The position numbers and the translations under genes were made by a program. DNA of 64,000 bases from Verrucomicrobiales bacterium (GTDB taxonomy: Bacteria; Verrucomicrobiota; Verrucomicrobiia; Verrucomicrobiales; DEV007): assembly GCA_029213005.1 (NCBI GenBank), contig JARGPI010000019.1:62001-126000 (forward strand), read 5' to 3'. Position 1 is the stretch's first letter, and the number at the start of each line of letters is the position of its first letter. Below are positions 25,076 to 34,002 of the stretch, piece after piece. The notes beneath the pieces are model-generated. The model was not told where the DNA came from. It ran no database searches and worked only from the letters and a program-made list of their open reading frames with translations.

Positions 25076-26968
25076 TTGGCCGTAAAGGGTAGTTTCGCTT
25101 TAGGAATCCGGATTTGCGCTTACTTTGCGGCTTTGAATACTGGAAAGACATTTTTAGATCTCGGCCTGCCGGCTTCATTGTTGGAAGCGGTCACCGAGTT
25201 AGGTTTTGAAGAGCCCTCGGCAATTCAAGTAGCGACGATTCCTGTCGCATTGGAAGGGCATGACATTGTGGGGCTCTCTGAGACCGGGTCGGGTAAGACG
25301 GCGGCCTTTGGTCTTCCATCACTCGCGAAGGTGGATCTGGATAATCCGGTGCCACAGCTTTTGATCATCTGTCCAACGCGGGAACTTGCGGTTCAGGTCT
25401 GTGAAGAAGTGAGCCGCCTCGGGTCGAAATTGCCGAAATTGAGAACGATGGCGATTTACGGCGGCGCGCCGATGGATCGTCAGTTTCGGGCGCTGCGCCA
25501 GGGAACTCATGTCATCGTGGGAACACCGGGCCGCTTGATCGATCACGTGAAACGCGGATCTTTAAATCTCGATGAGGTGAAAACCGTGATCCTCGATGAA
25601 GCGGACCGCATGCTGGACATGGGCTTTTTCGACGAAATGCAGTCCATTCTCCGGGCCGTTCCGGAAGATCGACAGACGCTCTTTTTCTCGGCAACGATGA
25701 ATCGCCACGTCGAGGGACTCATCAATCAGTTCGGAAGAGATCCCCGGACGATTCAAATCGAACGGAAAACGTTGACGGTTGAATCGATCGATCAGGTGTC
25801 TTACGAGGTTCGGCAACGCTCCAAAACGGAGGTTCTCTCGCGGATTATCGATTTGGAACAACCCCGTCTCGCGATCGTTTTCTGTAACACCAAACGGAAT
25901 GTCGATGAGTGTACCGAGGCGCTGCTGGCCCGGGGATATTCGGCCGACCGTCTCCATGGCGATATCAGTCAGGGCCTCCGTGAGCGGGTGCTCCGGATGT
26001 TCAAAGAGGGTACGGTGGAGGTCCTGGTTGCGACCGATGTGGCCGCCCGCGGGATTGATGTCGACGATATTGACGTGGTATTTAACTACGACCTGCCGCA
26101 GGATCCGGAGGATTATGTTCACCGGATCGGAAGAACCGGTCGTGCCGGGCGCTCCGGAAAAGCGGTCTCTTTTATCTTTGGACGCGACGTTTACCGTCTG
26201 AAAACCATCGAGCGATATATTCGCCAGCAGATTCCACGCGCTCCGATTCCGTCTCAGGAAGAGGTCGAGGGTAAACTGGCGAGTCAGTTGATCGATGGCG
26301 TGAAGGAGAAGTTGGAATCAAAAGCCTTCGAAGACTGTTCCGCTGATGTAAAGTCGCTCCAGGAAGCGGGTTATGAGCTATTCGACATCGCCAATGCGAT
26401 TATGGCCATGCTCCGGGAAGGGACCAGCCGGGAAGGCGAAGAAATTATTGAGGACCGTCATGATTTTCGCGATTCAAGTCGTGATAAAGAGCGCCGTCCT
26501 CCCAAAGAACGGAGCGAAAGAAGACCCCGTGGTGAGTTTAAAGAGTCAGAAGAGGGCATGTCCCGTCTGTTTTTGAATTTAGGTAAAGCCCACCGGATCA
26601 ATCCCGGCGACATCGTCGGCATGATGCACAACGAATTTGGCCTGCCTCGCGAAGCTCTCGGACGCATCTCGATGGCTCCCCGGTTTACCATCATCGAAGT
26701 CGCGGAAGACTTTGTCGAAACGGTGGTCTCCGAAGGTAAAAGAGCCAAACTCAGAGGGAAAAAATTCGTGCTCGATCGCGACCGTGGGCCGGAATCGGGC
26801 GGACGGGGCGATGACCGGGGACCGGGTCGTGGCGACGGTGGTAACCGCCGGTCCGATTCCAGAGAAGCCCCGCGTGAGGCCCGGAGATCGGACAAGCGGG
26901 AACGAAGCGATGACTCCAAAGGTCGTGGCGGAAAACCCAAAGGCCGGTTTCCCAGAAAGACTGATTAG
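25076..26968 (+). CDS. DEAD-box RNA helicase with DbpA-like RNA-binding domain
   Basis: The 630-aa reading opens at TTG 25076; an in-frame TAG is at 25061 and no ATG precedes the Q motif, so TTG 25133 is the other candidate start. All helicase motifs are present: GFEEPSAIQ, SETGSGKT, PTRELAVQV, TPGRLIDHV, DEADRMLDMGF, SAT and HRIGRTGRAG. Residues about 478-555 (RLFLNLGKAHRINPGDIV...) match the DbpA/CsdA C-terminal RNA-binding domain, followed by a basic Arg-Gly-Asp tail. It probably remodels rRNA or cold-shock mRNAs. A strong RNA hairpin follows the stop. Confidence 0.93.
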   Translation: MAVKGSFALGIRICAYFAALNTGKTFLDLGLPASLLEAVTELGFEEPSAIQVATIPVALEGHDIVGLSETGSGKTAAFGLPSLAKVDLDNPVPQLLIICPTRELAVQVCEEVSRLGSKLPKLRTMAIYGGAPMDRQFRALRQGTHVIVGTPGRLIDHVKRGSLNLDEVKTVILDEADRMLDMGFFDEMQSILRAVPEDRQTLFFSATMNRHVEGLINQFGRDPRTIQIERKTLTVESIDQVSYEVRQRSKTEVLSRIIDLEQPRLAIVFCNTKRNVDECTEALLARGYSADRLHGDISQGLRERVLRMFKEGTVEVLVATDVAARGIDVDDIDVVFNYDLPQDPEDYVHRIGRTGRAGRSGKAVSFIFGRDVYRLKTIERYIRQQIPRAPIPSQEEVEGKLASQLIDGVKEKLESKAFEDCSADVKSLQEAGYELFDIANAIMAMLREGTSREGEEIIEDRHDFRDSSRDKERRPPKERSERRPRGEFKESEEGMSRLFLNLGKAHRINPGDIVGMMHNEFGLPREALGRISMAPRFTIIEVAEDFVETVVSEGKRAKLRGKKFVLDRDRGPESGGRGDDRGPGRGDGGNRRSDSREAPREARRSDKRERSDDSKGRGGKPKGRFPRKTD

Positions 26969-26990
26969 TTAAGTTTGATAAATTATTAAT

Positions 26991-27030
26991 TGATCGAAAA
27001 TAATTGGTGCAAACCGGTTGTTTTCGATCA
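26991..27030 (+). ncRNA. 18-bp hairpin with GCAA tetraloop after the helicase gene
   Basis: TGATCGAAAA (26991-27000) pairs with TTTTCGATCA (27021-27030). Inside, a U-G pair (27001/27020) and AATTGGT with ACCGGTT (27002-27008/27013-27019) close a GCAA loop (27009-27012). The structure is fully paired as plus-strand RNA, with three G-U pairs that would be A-C mismatches on the other strand. It lies 22 bases after the helicase stop. Only TATTATTT follows, so termination alone is uncertain. Confidence 0.65.
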
Positions 27031-27246
27031 TATTATTTCAACTGTAGGTGCTACTGAGCCTAGACTAAACTATTCCACACGGGTAGTGCGACTGTTGTTA
27101 CAACAAACCACTCCGTAGACTTAAAAATAAAAGTCCGTGCCGGTAGCCTCGACAGCCATTTTATCAGTGAGAAATTGACAATCGCATAGCATCATTTTGT
27201 CGAAAAATGACTATCGCGAGAGGGTGGTTTCGATATAGCCTCAGAC

Positions 27247-28350
27247 ATGAGCAACAAGCTATGTCGTTGGGGGATTTTGGGGTCATCAGGGATCGCCCGA
27301 AAAAACTGGCAATCGATTCGAAATTCCGGGAACGGGGAATTGGTTGCTGTCGCAAGTCGGAGTGAAGAGCGGGCCCTTGAGTATATCAGGGAGAATCAGG
27401 CGCAGGTTCCGCATCCTGTAGAGCCGCGACCCATCGGCGGCTACCAAAACATGATCGAGTCGGAGGATATCGATGCGATCTATATCCCTCTTCCCACCGG
27501 CCTTCGGAAGGAATATGTGATCGCTGCCGCCCGGGCCGGAAAGCACGTCATGTGTGAGAAACCCTGTGGAACCAATGCCGACGATCTGCGCGAAATGATC
27601 GCGGCCTGTGAAGAGAATGGGGTTCAGTTTATGGATGGCGTTATGTATCTCCACAGTGATCGGTTACCGGCTCTCCGCGAGGTCCTGGATGATGGTGACA
27701 GTGTAGGTGATATCAAGCGGATCATGAATCAATTCAGCTTCCGGGCTCCCGACGATTTCTTACAGGAGAATATCCGTATGCATAGTGAGCTCGAACCACT
27801 GGGCTGCCTCGGTGATCTCGGTTGGTATAATATAGGTTTTTCTCTATGGGTGATGAACTACACCATGCCGCAAAAAGTGACGGGTCGAATGATCAGTCAG
27901 TCCGGCCGGTCCGACAGTCCCGGGTCAGTGCCACTACAGTTTTCCGGAGAGCTGATTTTTGATAATAACGTGACAGCGGGATTTTACTGTAGTTTTGAAA
28001 CCGAGCATCAACAGTGGGCCAATATCAGCGGCACCAAAGGGTATATTCAGTTGCGGGACTTTGTGCTGCCCTTCTATGGTTCCACGTCCGCTTTCGAAGT
28101 GAACAATGCGGTGTTCTCCATAGACAAGTGTCGTCTCCACATGGAGGACCATCGCAGAACCGTTTCTGTACCGGAATATTCCGACAGTCACGCGACTTCG
28201 CAGGAGACCAAGTTGTTCCGCGACTTTGGTGATTTGGTTTTATCCGGAAAAGTGGACGCTCATTGGCCGGAAGTTTCACTGAAGACTCAGTTGGTGATGG
28301 ATGCCTGCCTGAAATCGGCTAACAATGGTGGCGTTGAGGTTGAAATATAA
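27247..28350 (+). CDS. Gfo/Idh/MocA family oxidoreductase (glucose-fructose oxidoreductase type)
   Basis: The 367-aa protein begins MSNKLCRWGILGSSGIARKNW, a Rossmann nucleotide-binding start, and has the CEKPCG (E-K-P) motif with the catalytic lysine and GDLGWYNIGFSLW, the variant seen in dihydrodiol-dehydrogenase-like members. It has no Tat signal, so it acts in the cytoplasm on NAD(P)H and a sugar or cyclitol. Upstream is a 278-base gap that carries the hairpin but no promoter that could be recognised. The exact substrate is unknown. Confidence 0.87.
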   Translation: MSNKLCRWGILGSSGIARKNWQSIRNSGNGELVAVASRSEERALEYIRENQAQVPHPVEPRPIGGYQNMIESEDIDAIYIPLPTGLRKEYVIAAARAGKHVMCEKPCGTNADDLREMIAACEENGVQFMDGVMYLHSDRLPALREVLDDGDSVGDIKRIMNQFSFRAPDDFLQENIRMHSELEPLGCLGDLGWYNIGFSLWVMNYTMPQKVTGRMISQSGRSDSPGSVPLQFSGELIFDNNVTAGFYCSFETEHQQWANISGTKGYIQLRDFVLPFYGSTSAFEVNNAVFSIDKCRLHMEDHRRTVSVPEYSDSHATSQETKLFRDFGDLVLSGKVDAHWPEVSLKTQLVMDACLKSANNGGVEVEI

Positions 28351-28381
28351 GGTAATTCAGTCGTCAAACGTAACATAAAAT

Positions 28382-28969
28382 ATGAGGCAAACGTTCCCGA
28401 TTTTACTCTTGCTGATCTGCGGTCTTTCTTTTTCGCAGGAAACCGGGAAAACCGTGGCAGAGAAAATCGTGGAAGCGGCTCTGTTCCGCGCCACTCAAAC
28501 GGTTCGTTACGTTCCCGACTACGTGGTTCTCGATTATCCGGGTGGTGATGTGCCTGCCGACACCGGGGTGTGTACCGATGTGGTGATCCGGACCTACCGG
28601 GCTCTCGGGATCGATCTGCAAAAGCTTGTTCACGAAGACATGAGGCGCAATTTTTCGGCCTATCCGAAGAACTGGGGCCTCCGTCGGGCGGATAAAAATA
28701 TCGACCATCGTCGGGTGCCCAATCTTCAGCGCTTTTTTAAGCGACAAGGGGCGGAGCTATCGCTCGACGGAAACGAACCCTTCCTCCCCGGGGACATCGT
28801 TGCCTGGGATCTTAACGGAAAAGGTCTCACCCACATCGGAGTCGTCGTGGGTGATGACGAATTTGTTCACAACATCGGCGCTGGTCCTGAGAAAGATCAG
28901 GGAATCAAAAACGAATCCTGGAAACTGATCGGGCACTACCGCTACCATCCTGACATAACCCCCAACTGA
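28382..28969 (+). CDS. Secreted DUF1287 protein
   Basis: The 195-aa product has a signal peptide (about residues 1-19) and DUF1287 signatures: PGGDVPADTGVCTDVVIRTYRALG, ending GLTHIGVVVGD. The C and H in TGVCTD and THIGVVV are arranged like the active-site pair of NlpC/P60 or YiiX-type cysteine hydrolases; the family role is unknown and such a catalytic dyad is inference. It starts 31 bases after the Gfo/Idh gene. The next ORF begins 13 bases after its stop. Confidence 0.85.
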   Translation: MRQTFPILLLLICGLSFSQETGKTVAEKIVEAALFRATQTVRYVPDYVVLDYPGGDVPADTGVCTDVVIRTYRALGIDLQKLVHEDMRRNFSAYPKNWGLRRADKNIDHRRVPNLQRFFKRQGAELSLDGNEPFLPGDIVAWDLNGKGLTHIGVVVGDDEFVHNIGAGPEKDQGIKNESWKLIGHYRYHPDITPN

Positions 28970-28982
28970 ATCAAACCAACCT

Positions 28983-29261
28983 ATGCCCGCAAAGAAGAAT
29001 AAGGTCGATATCGCAACCCTCGAAGGAGAGCCTCTGTTTAAAGAAACCTGTCGGAGGATCCGCGTCGCCCGAACTCTCTGGGAAGCGCACCGGAATAAAG
29101 CCTGCCGCGGAGAGCGGGAAAAAGCACTCGAATTGTATGAAAAACTGACGGAGGAGCAGAAACAGAGAGTTCCTGAAGTCCTCCGAACCTGGCTCCGTTA
29201 TCGTAGTGAAAAGTATTTTGGAACCGGCCGGAAAGGCAATGGAGCCAACAGCAAAGGTTAG
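28983..29261 (+). CDS. Small basic hypothetical protein, 92 aa
   Basis: The product is rich in Lys, Arg and Glu with an alpha-helical centre (RTLWEAHRNKACRGEREKAL) and a Gly/Lys tail. No signal peptide or membrane segment. The basic tail suggests nucleic-acid contact, but no domain is recognised. It is probably in one unit with the DUF1287 gene. Its stop overlaps the stop of the minus-strand gene by four bases (TTAG, 29258-29261). Confidence 0.62.
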   Translation: MPAKKNKVDIATLEGEPLFKETCRRIRVARTLWEAHRNKACRGEREKALELYEKLTEEQKQRVPEVLRTWLRYRSEKYFGTGRKGNGANSKG

Positions 29262-29620
29262 TCGAAGCTGGGCGGGACCTGACGTATCGCGCCGGATCGG
29301 TTCCACTGGTGCGTATCGAGGTCTAACCCCGCCCAGATTTCATTATCACCGGCGATGCCGGTTTTCAGATCCCGGTAAACATTCGGAAACTCTTTTTCCA
29401 AAGCCGATTCATCGAGCAGGCTTTCAAGTAGTTTTCCGTCCCGGGTCGAGACCGAATAAAGATTCTGGTTACCATTGGTGAAGATTGAGATGATGTGCTC
29501 TCTCGACACGAGCCGACCCACTTCATTCGCGGGTGGTTCCGTTGTTCTTTGCGTTGCGAAATAGCCAATCCCCACGATTCCCATTCCCAGAATAATCCCC
29601 AGTGCGTATTTCTTTTTCAT
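29258..29620 (-). CDS. Hypothetical membrane-anchored or secreted protein, 120 aa
   Basis: Residues 4-22 are a single hydrophobic segment (ALGIILGMGIVGIGYF), a signal anchor. The rest is soluble, with an Asp-rich centre, and has no recognised domain. It is convergent with the 92-aa gene and shares the TTAG overlap. A 163-base gap separates its start from the dienelactone hydrolase gene. Confidence 0.62.
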   Translation of the reverse strand: MKKKYALGIILGMGIVGIGYFATQRTTEPPANEVGRLVSREHIISIFTNGNQNLYSVSTRDGKLLESLLDESALEKEFPNVYRDLKTGIAGDNEIWAGLDLDTHQWNRSGAIRQVPPSFD

Positions 29621-29783
29621 TCAAAAACTTAGCTCGAATTCGGGGGTATTCAAATCGGGCTTATTTACCCTGCTAAAGGTTTGTAAAGATGCGCCGGGAC
29701 TGGCGTCATTCTTATCGAAATGTTGCTGGTGAGTCACTTGCGATTCACCCGGCTGGAATCATACTGCTGTAAACAATCCAATT

Positions 29784-30695
29784 ATGACCGACTCACAAAA
29801 CAACACACCCCAAAGCTTGAACCATCCCATTCCTCAGGAAGCCTTTGACTGGTACGACGAATATGCCCACGGAATTATCGACCGCCGGACTTTCGTGCAG
29901 AGACTCTCAACTTTATCAGCGGCGGGATTCACAACCAGTGGTCTGCTCGCTGCTTTGATGCCCGATTACGCCAGTGCCGAGCAGGTATCATTCAACGATC
30001 CGGACATCAAAGCGACCTTTGTGAAATTTGAATCACCTCAGGGCCATGGCGAGTGTAGTGGCTATCTCGTGAAGCCGACCAGTCTCGAAGGTAAAGCACC
30101 CACCGTTTTGGTAGTTCACGAAAACCGGGGCCTGAATCCCTATGTGAAAGATGTGGCCCGTCGCGTCGCCAAAGCAGGATTTGTAGCCTTTGCTCCCGAT
30201 GCACTTCACCCGCTTGGAGGCTATCCCGGAAACGATGATGATGGTCGCGCGATGCAGAAAACGATGGATAAGGTCAAACTCGAACAGGATTTCATCGCTG
30301 CAGCGAAATTTATAAAAGCACATGAATTGAGCAGCGGAAAACTCGGTGCCGTTGGTTTTTGTTTTGGCGGTTACATCGTAAATATGTTGGCCGCCGCTGT
30401 TCCCGAAACCCTCGATGCCGGGGTCCCGTTCTATGGAACGCCTGCAGTCGAAGAGATTCGGAAAAATATCAAAGCCCCCTTACTCATCCAACTGGGCGAA
30501 CTCGATGCCAGAGTCAACGCAAGCTGGCCCGAATACGAGAAAGATCTGAAGGCAAACGGAGTCGAATACACCATGCACATGTATCCCGAAGCGAACCACG
30601 GTTTCCACAACGACTCCACCCCGCGCTACGACCCCAAACAAGCCGAACTCGCCTGGGAGCGAACTATCGAGTTTTTCAAAAAGCATTTGGTGTAG
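29784..30695 (+). CDS. Tat-exported dienelactone hydrolase-family protein
   Basis: The 303-aa product has a twin-arginine-like signal (RRTFVQRL, residues 34-41) followed by a hydrophobic stretch and SAEQ. The alpha/beta hydrolase fold shows the nucleophile Cys193 in GFCFGG, an Asp in LGELDARVNA and a His in NHGFHND, the Cys-Asp-His triad of dienelactone hydrolases. It likely cleaves ester or lactone bonds of aromatic or sugar-derived substrates outside the cytoplasm. It is isolated on the plus strand. Confidence 0.88.
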   Translation: MTDSQNNTPQSLNHPIPQEAFDWYDEYAHGIIDRRTFVQRLSTLSAAGFTTSGLLAALMPDYASAEQVSFNDPDIKATFVKFESPQGHGECSGYLVKPTSLEGKAPTVLVVHENRGLNPYVKDVARRVAKAGFVAFAPDALHPLGGYPGNDDDGRAMQKTMDKVKLEQDFIAAAKFIKAHELSSGKLGAVGFCFGGYIVNMLAAAVPETLDAGVPFYGTPAVEEIRKNIKAPLLIQLGELDARVNASWPEYEKDLKANGVEYTMHMYPEANHGFHNDSTPRYDPKQAELAWERTIEFFKKHLV

Positions 30696-30797
30696 ATGTC
30701 GTGATCAAACGGATTCTCAGATCCCTGCCGTTAAGGAATTCCCGTCGTTTTCATAATAATTTCGTCGTTTCTTCATCTCGACCTGGAAAGGTTGGTG

Positions 30798-31184
30798 ATG
30801 ACGATTGAACAAATTCTGATCTTCATCGGCCTCTTCACCCTATTTTTTTGCCCCTTTCTTAACGGATTACTCGCGAAATTGAGTTCCCCAAATAATTTCA
30901 AACGTCAATATTATCGCAATATTCGGGAGATCGTCTTAGTTGGATCTTTATTTGCCCTATCGATTTCGGGTCCTGTCTTCTTGATAGTCTTTTTAGGGCA
31001 CACGGCAATTATCATGGACGGTATGACGAAGGATGACGTGAACGTTGGTTGGTCCACATGGCGGCGCGACGAACGGTCGATGCTCTATGTGATTACGTTT
31101 GTTTCTTACTTTGTTTTTCTAGCCTCCGTGATGATATTTTCTCGTCTTGCGTTGAAGGGGAAACTCGCCGTGTCAAAAATTTAA
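30798..31184 (+). CDS. Hypothetical membrane protein, 128 aa
   Basis: ATG 30798 is chosen because GGAAAGG lies seven bases upstream; TTG 30792 is possible. There are about three hydrophobic segments (near residues 4-27, 44-65 and 96-119). Family not recognised. Together with the next ORF it sits between the dienelactone hydrolase and the sigma factor, and neither resembles a known anti-sigma factor. Confidence 0.55.
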   Translation: MTIEQILIFIGLFTLFFCPFLNGLLAKLSSPNNFKRQYYRNIREIVLVGSLFALSISGPVFLIVFLGHTAIIMDGMTKDDVNVGWSTWRRDERSMLYVITFVSYFVFLASVMIFSRLALKGKLAVSKI

Positions 31185-31203
31185 TCGTTGAAATTCGTTC
31201 TTC

Positions 31204-31761
31204 ATGCGCCCAAATCTTTTCCAACGCCTCTTCGAATTCTTTCGTGGGCCAATCGATCCGACGCGGGATTTCGGGGATTCGAAGAAGGTCGCTCTGTTTT
31301 GGGACTTTGATGCGAAACAGCTCAACGGGATTTCATTTGGCGACTCGATTGAGGGGCTTGAACAATTCGGGCGGGCGACGGTTTTTAACGAAACGGTCAC
31401 TGGCAAATCAGTGAGTTTTACCTTCGCAAAATCAGGGCTTTTTATGGAATTTGATCGTCCTTCCGCGGAGGTCCCTCACTACACATTCGATTACTTTGGT
31501 GTTTTGGTAGGACCGGACCGGGCGTCGGAAGTGGAATGTGAGATTGACTACCAATCGCTCCATGTGGTGCCGGGGGATCGCGTCTGGGATCAGGACACGG
31601 AACGGGAAACTTTTGGTGAGTTGTTCGGACCGCCCCATCGAATTGAGTGTGATGATGAGGAAGATGTCAGGTATTACGAATTCGACGGGATTGAATACGA
31701 ACTGGAATTCAATCCCCACGGAGGCAAGCTCAAACGGATTAACGTCTACCCTTTTATTTGA
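31204..31761 (+). CDS. Hypothetical soluble protein, 185 aa
   Basis: The product has no signal or membrane segment and many aromatic and acidic residues. The C-terminal half reads as beta strands (VRYYEFDGIEYELEFNPHGG). It starts 19 bases after the previous ORF, so the two may be co-transcribed. Function unknown; similarity to immunity-type proteins is only a possibility. Confidence 0.6.
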   Translation: MRPNLFQRLFEFFRGPIDPTRDFGDSKKVALFWDFDAKQLNGISFGDSIEGLEQFGRATVFNETVTGKSVSFTFAKSGLFMEFDRPSAEVPHYTFDYFGVLVGPDRASEVECEIDYQSLHVVPGDRVWDQDTERETFGELFGPPHRIECDDEEDVRYYEFDGIEYELEFNPHGGKLKRINVYPFI

Positions 31762-31764
31762 AGT

Positions 31765-31788
31765 AGGTGCAAAATTTCATTCGCACCT
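31765..31788 (+). terminator. Hairpin after the 185-aa gene
   Basis: AGGTGC (31765-31770) and GCACCT (31783-31788) form a 6-bp stem, followed by TTATAA. The T-run is short, so termination is uncertain. It begins three bases after the stop and ends 12 bases before the sigma-factor start. Confidence 0.45.
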
Positions 31789-31800
31789 TTATAATGGCCA

Positions 31801-32454
31801 ATGCCTGGATCAGCTTCCGACATCAATGTTGAGCGGCTTTCGAGCCACGAATTGAGGATCTCTCTGTTTAGATTTGTGCAGTCCAAAGTCAGGGAACCGC
31901 ATCTCGCAGAGGACCTGACTCAGGAAATTCTACTTCGGGGATTTTCGAGGCTGTCGGGATTGAAAAATCATGAGAAGCTGGAGTCGTGGATGTTTCAGAT
32001 CGCCCGCAATGTGATCAGCGATCATTTCCGGCAGACGAGGCCGACAGAGAGTTGTTCGGAGGATTTGCCTGACCGCAACGAAGTCATTCACTTTATTGCT
32101 GAGGAAGATGCGGAGCTTCGCAGAATTTTGACCTCTTTTATTCGCGGCGTGGTTGAGTCACTTCCCGGGATCTATCGCAAGGCTCTTTGCTATACCGATT
32201 ACGAAGGCCACACCCAGGCCGAACTCGCCAAAGTGGAAGGTATTTCTCTATCGGGAGCAAAGTCGCGGGTTCAGCGCGCGCGTCACGAGGTGCGGCAAAC
32301 CATCAAGCGATGCTGTGACATCGAGAGAGATGACTGCGGCCAGATTCTGGATGTGAGAGAGCGAACCACGCCGCAGGCCATTTCGGAAATCAGCCGGGTG
32401 CGCGAAATTGAATCGCGACTCCGGCAGATCGATCTCGAAAACGGTCTCCTTTAA
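31801..32454 (+). CDS. sigZ: SigZ-like ECF RNA polymerase sigma factor
   Basis: The 217-aa product has sigma region 2 (HLAEDLTQEILLRGFSR, WMFQIARNVISDHFR) and region 4 (YTDYEGHTQAELAKVEGIS, GAKSRVQRARHEVRQ). The C-terminal extension contains CCDIERDDCG, the Cys-Cys pair and third Cys typical of SigZ; these may bind a metal or thiol-reactive ligand. No separate anti-sigma gene is adjacent. The next gene begins 44 bases downstream and is probably a target or partner. ECF type follows from the short two-region layout. Confidence 0.9.
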   Translation: MPGSASDINVERLSSHELRISLFRFVQSKVREPHLAEDLTQEILLRGFSRLSGLKNHEKLESWMFQIARNVISDHFRQTRPTESCSEDLPDRNEVIHFIAEEDAELRRILTSFIRGVVESLPGIYRKALCYTDYEGHTQAELAKVEGISLSGAKSRVQRARHEVRQTIKRCCDIERDDCGQILDVRERTTPQAISEISRVREIESRLRQIDLENGLL

Positions 32455-32498
32455 AAAAAATCTGCGTCCTTTTTCTGTTTTCGGCGTCTCCCCGTACG

Positions 32499-33800
32499 AT
32501 GAAGACAGATCAAGAGAATCTACCCGTTGCCGTTATCGGAGCAGGCCCCGTCGGGCTTGCCGCCGCCGCTCATCTTATCGAGCGTGGTGAACAACCGCTC
32601 GTTCTGGAAGGAGGGCCGTCGGTAGGGCATTCGGTCATGAAATGGGGACATGTCAGGATGTTTTCCCCGTGGCGTTTTAATATCGATTCCGCTGCCCGTC
32701 GGCTGCTTGAGGCGTCCGGCTGGGAGGAGCCCTGTGGAGAAAGTTATCCTACCGGGGGCGAAATTGTCGGGAAATATCTGGAGCCTTTAGCTTCGATCGG
32801 GGCGGTCGCAGAGGCGCTGCGGCTCAGCCATCGCGTGATCTCCGTGACCCGGGATGGCATTGATAAAGTTCGCAGTCACAACCGGGCAGATCATCCCTTT
32901 ATCATTCGCACCGTCGATGCTGCGGGAAATCTGGCGATCCATCGTGCCAGGGCGGTGATCGATGCCAGCGGCACCTGGGAGACGCCCAATCCTTTGGGCG
33001 TGGATGGCTACCCGGTTCCCGGAGAAGACCTCTTTTCGTCCCGAATCGACTACGGAATTCCGGATATGGCGGGTGACCGGGAAGCGGATTTCGGCGGGGC
33101 GAAGGTGCTGGTGGTGGGCAGCGGGCATTCCTCATTTAATGCGGTGCTGGATCTCCTTCGTTTGAAAGAAAATTACCCTGAGACCACGATTACCTGGGGG
33201 ATGCGTAAAACCAAACTGGACAAAGTCTTCGGCGGTGGCGAGTCCGATGCCCTTCCCGAGCGGGCCGAGTTGGGGCAAAAGGTTCGTCAAGCGGTGGTGA
33301 GTGGGGCCGTGACTCTACTGAATCCCTTGAGAATTGATGGACTTTCAGAAAATGATGGCGATTCGTCGATTAAGGTCGCAGTGACCGTGGATGAAGAGTC
33401 TTTCGAATTAAAAGTAGACCGGATTGTGGTGGCCACAGGTTTTCGTCCTGATCCGGGTTTTTCCCGGGAGATGCGGGTTCGCCTCGATTCCGCTTTGGAA
33501 TGCGCTGAGAAACTCGGACCTTTGATCGATCCGAACGAACACAGTTGCGGTAGCGTTCCCGCTCATGGTGCGGCCGAGCTGGCGCATCCCGAAGCGGGCT
33601 ACTTTATCGTCGGGATGAAAAGTTACGGTCGGGCTCCAACCTTCCTTCTGGCGACAGGGTATGAGCAAGTGCGCTCTGTCGTAGCGGAAATCGCCGGAGA
33701 TCATGAAGCTGCCGCGAAGGTGCAGCTCGATCTCCCTGAAACCGGTGTTTGCCACCTCGATGGTTCGAATGACGAAGCGCCTTCTTCCTGTTGCGCCTGA
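32499..33800 (+). CDS. FAD/NAD(P)-dependent flavoprotein, ArsO-like
   Basis: The 433-aa product has two dinucleotide-binding motifs: VAVIGAGPVGLAAAAHL at 10-26 for FAD and KVLVVGSGHSSFNAV near 202-216 for NAD(P)H, with IVVATGFRPD between them. This layout is that of flavin-dependent monooxygenases or NAD(P)H disulfide-type oxidoreductases, including the ArsO proteins of arsenic operons. The last 24 residues contain GVC and end SSCCA, three cysteines that could coordinate a metalloid. It follows the SigZ gene by 44 bases. The arsenic link is inference. Confidence 0.8.
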   Translation: MKTDQENLPVAVIGAGPVGLAAAAHLIERGEQPLVLEGGPSVGHSVMKWGHVRMFSPWRFNIDSAARRLLEASGWEEPCGESYPTGGEIVGKYLEPLASIGAVAEALRLSHRVISVTRDGIDKVRSHNRADHPFIIRTVDAAGNLAIHRARAVIDASGTWETPNPLGVDGYPVPGEDLFSSRIDYGIPDMAGDREADFGGAKVLVVGSGHSSFNAVLDLLRLKENYPETTITWGMRKTKLDKVFGGGESDALPERAELGQKVRQAVVSGAVTLLNPLRIDGLSENDGDSSIKVAVTVDEESFELKVDRIVVATGFRPDPGFSREMRVRLDSALECAEKLGPLIDPNEHSCGSVPAHGAAELAHPEAGYFIVGMKSYGRAPTFLLATGYEQVRSVVAEIAGDHEAAAKVQLDLPETGVCHLDGSNDEAPSSCCA

Positions 33801-34002
33801 CGCCCGTTTGGAAGCGGTTTTCTTAAATCCATCAATCTACCCGATTATTTGTCAGGTTGCCCGCCTCGAAGGCGTCGAACCGTCGTTACGGCAAAACGGT
33901 AGGGGAATCGATTTGTCAGATTAGATTTGATCTTACGACCATCCTCAGCTAAGCCTGATTATCAACCAAACTTAAAGACCTGCCCTGTTTAGGGATTTGA
34001 TT

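Noticed and set aside
27117..27135. Hairpin GACTT / AAGTC in the gap before the Gfo/Idh gene
   Set aside because: Five base pairs with an A-rich loop can arise by chance, and no gene ends nearby on the strand that would give a T-run.
33801..33996. tRNA-like sequence near GTCGAACC
   Set aside because: No acceptor stem, anticodon arm or CCA end could be fitted; only a short inverted ACCGT/ACGGT pair is present.
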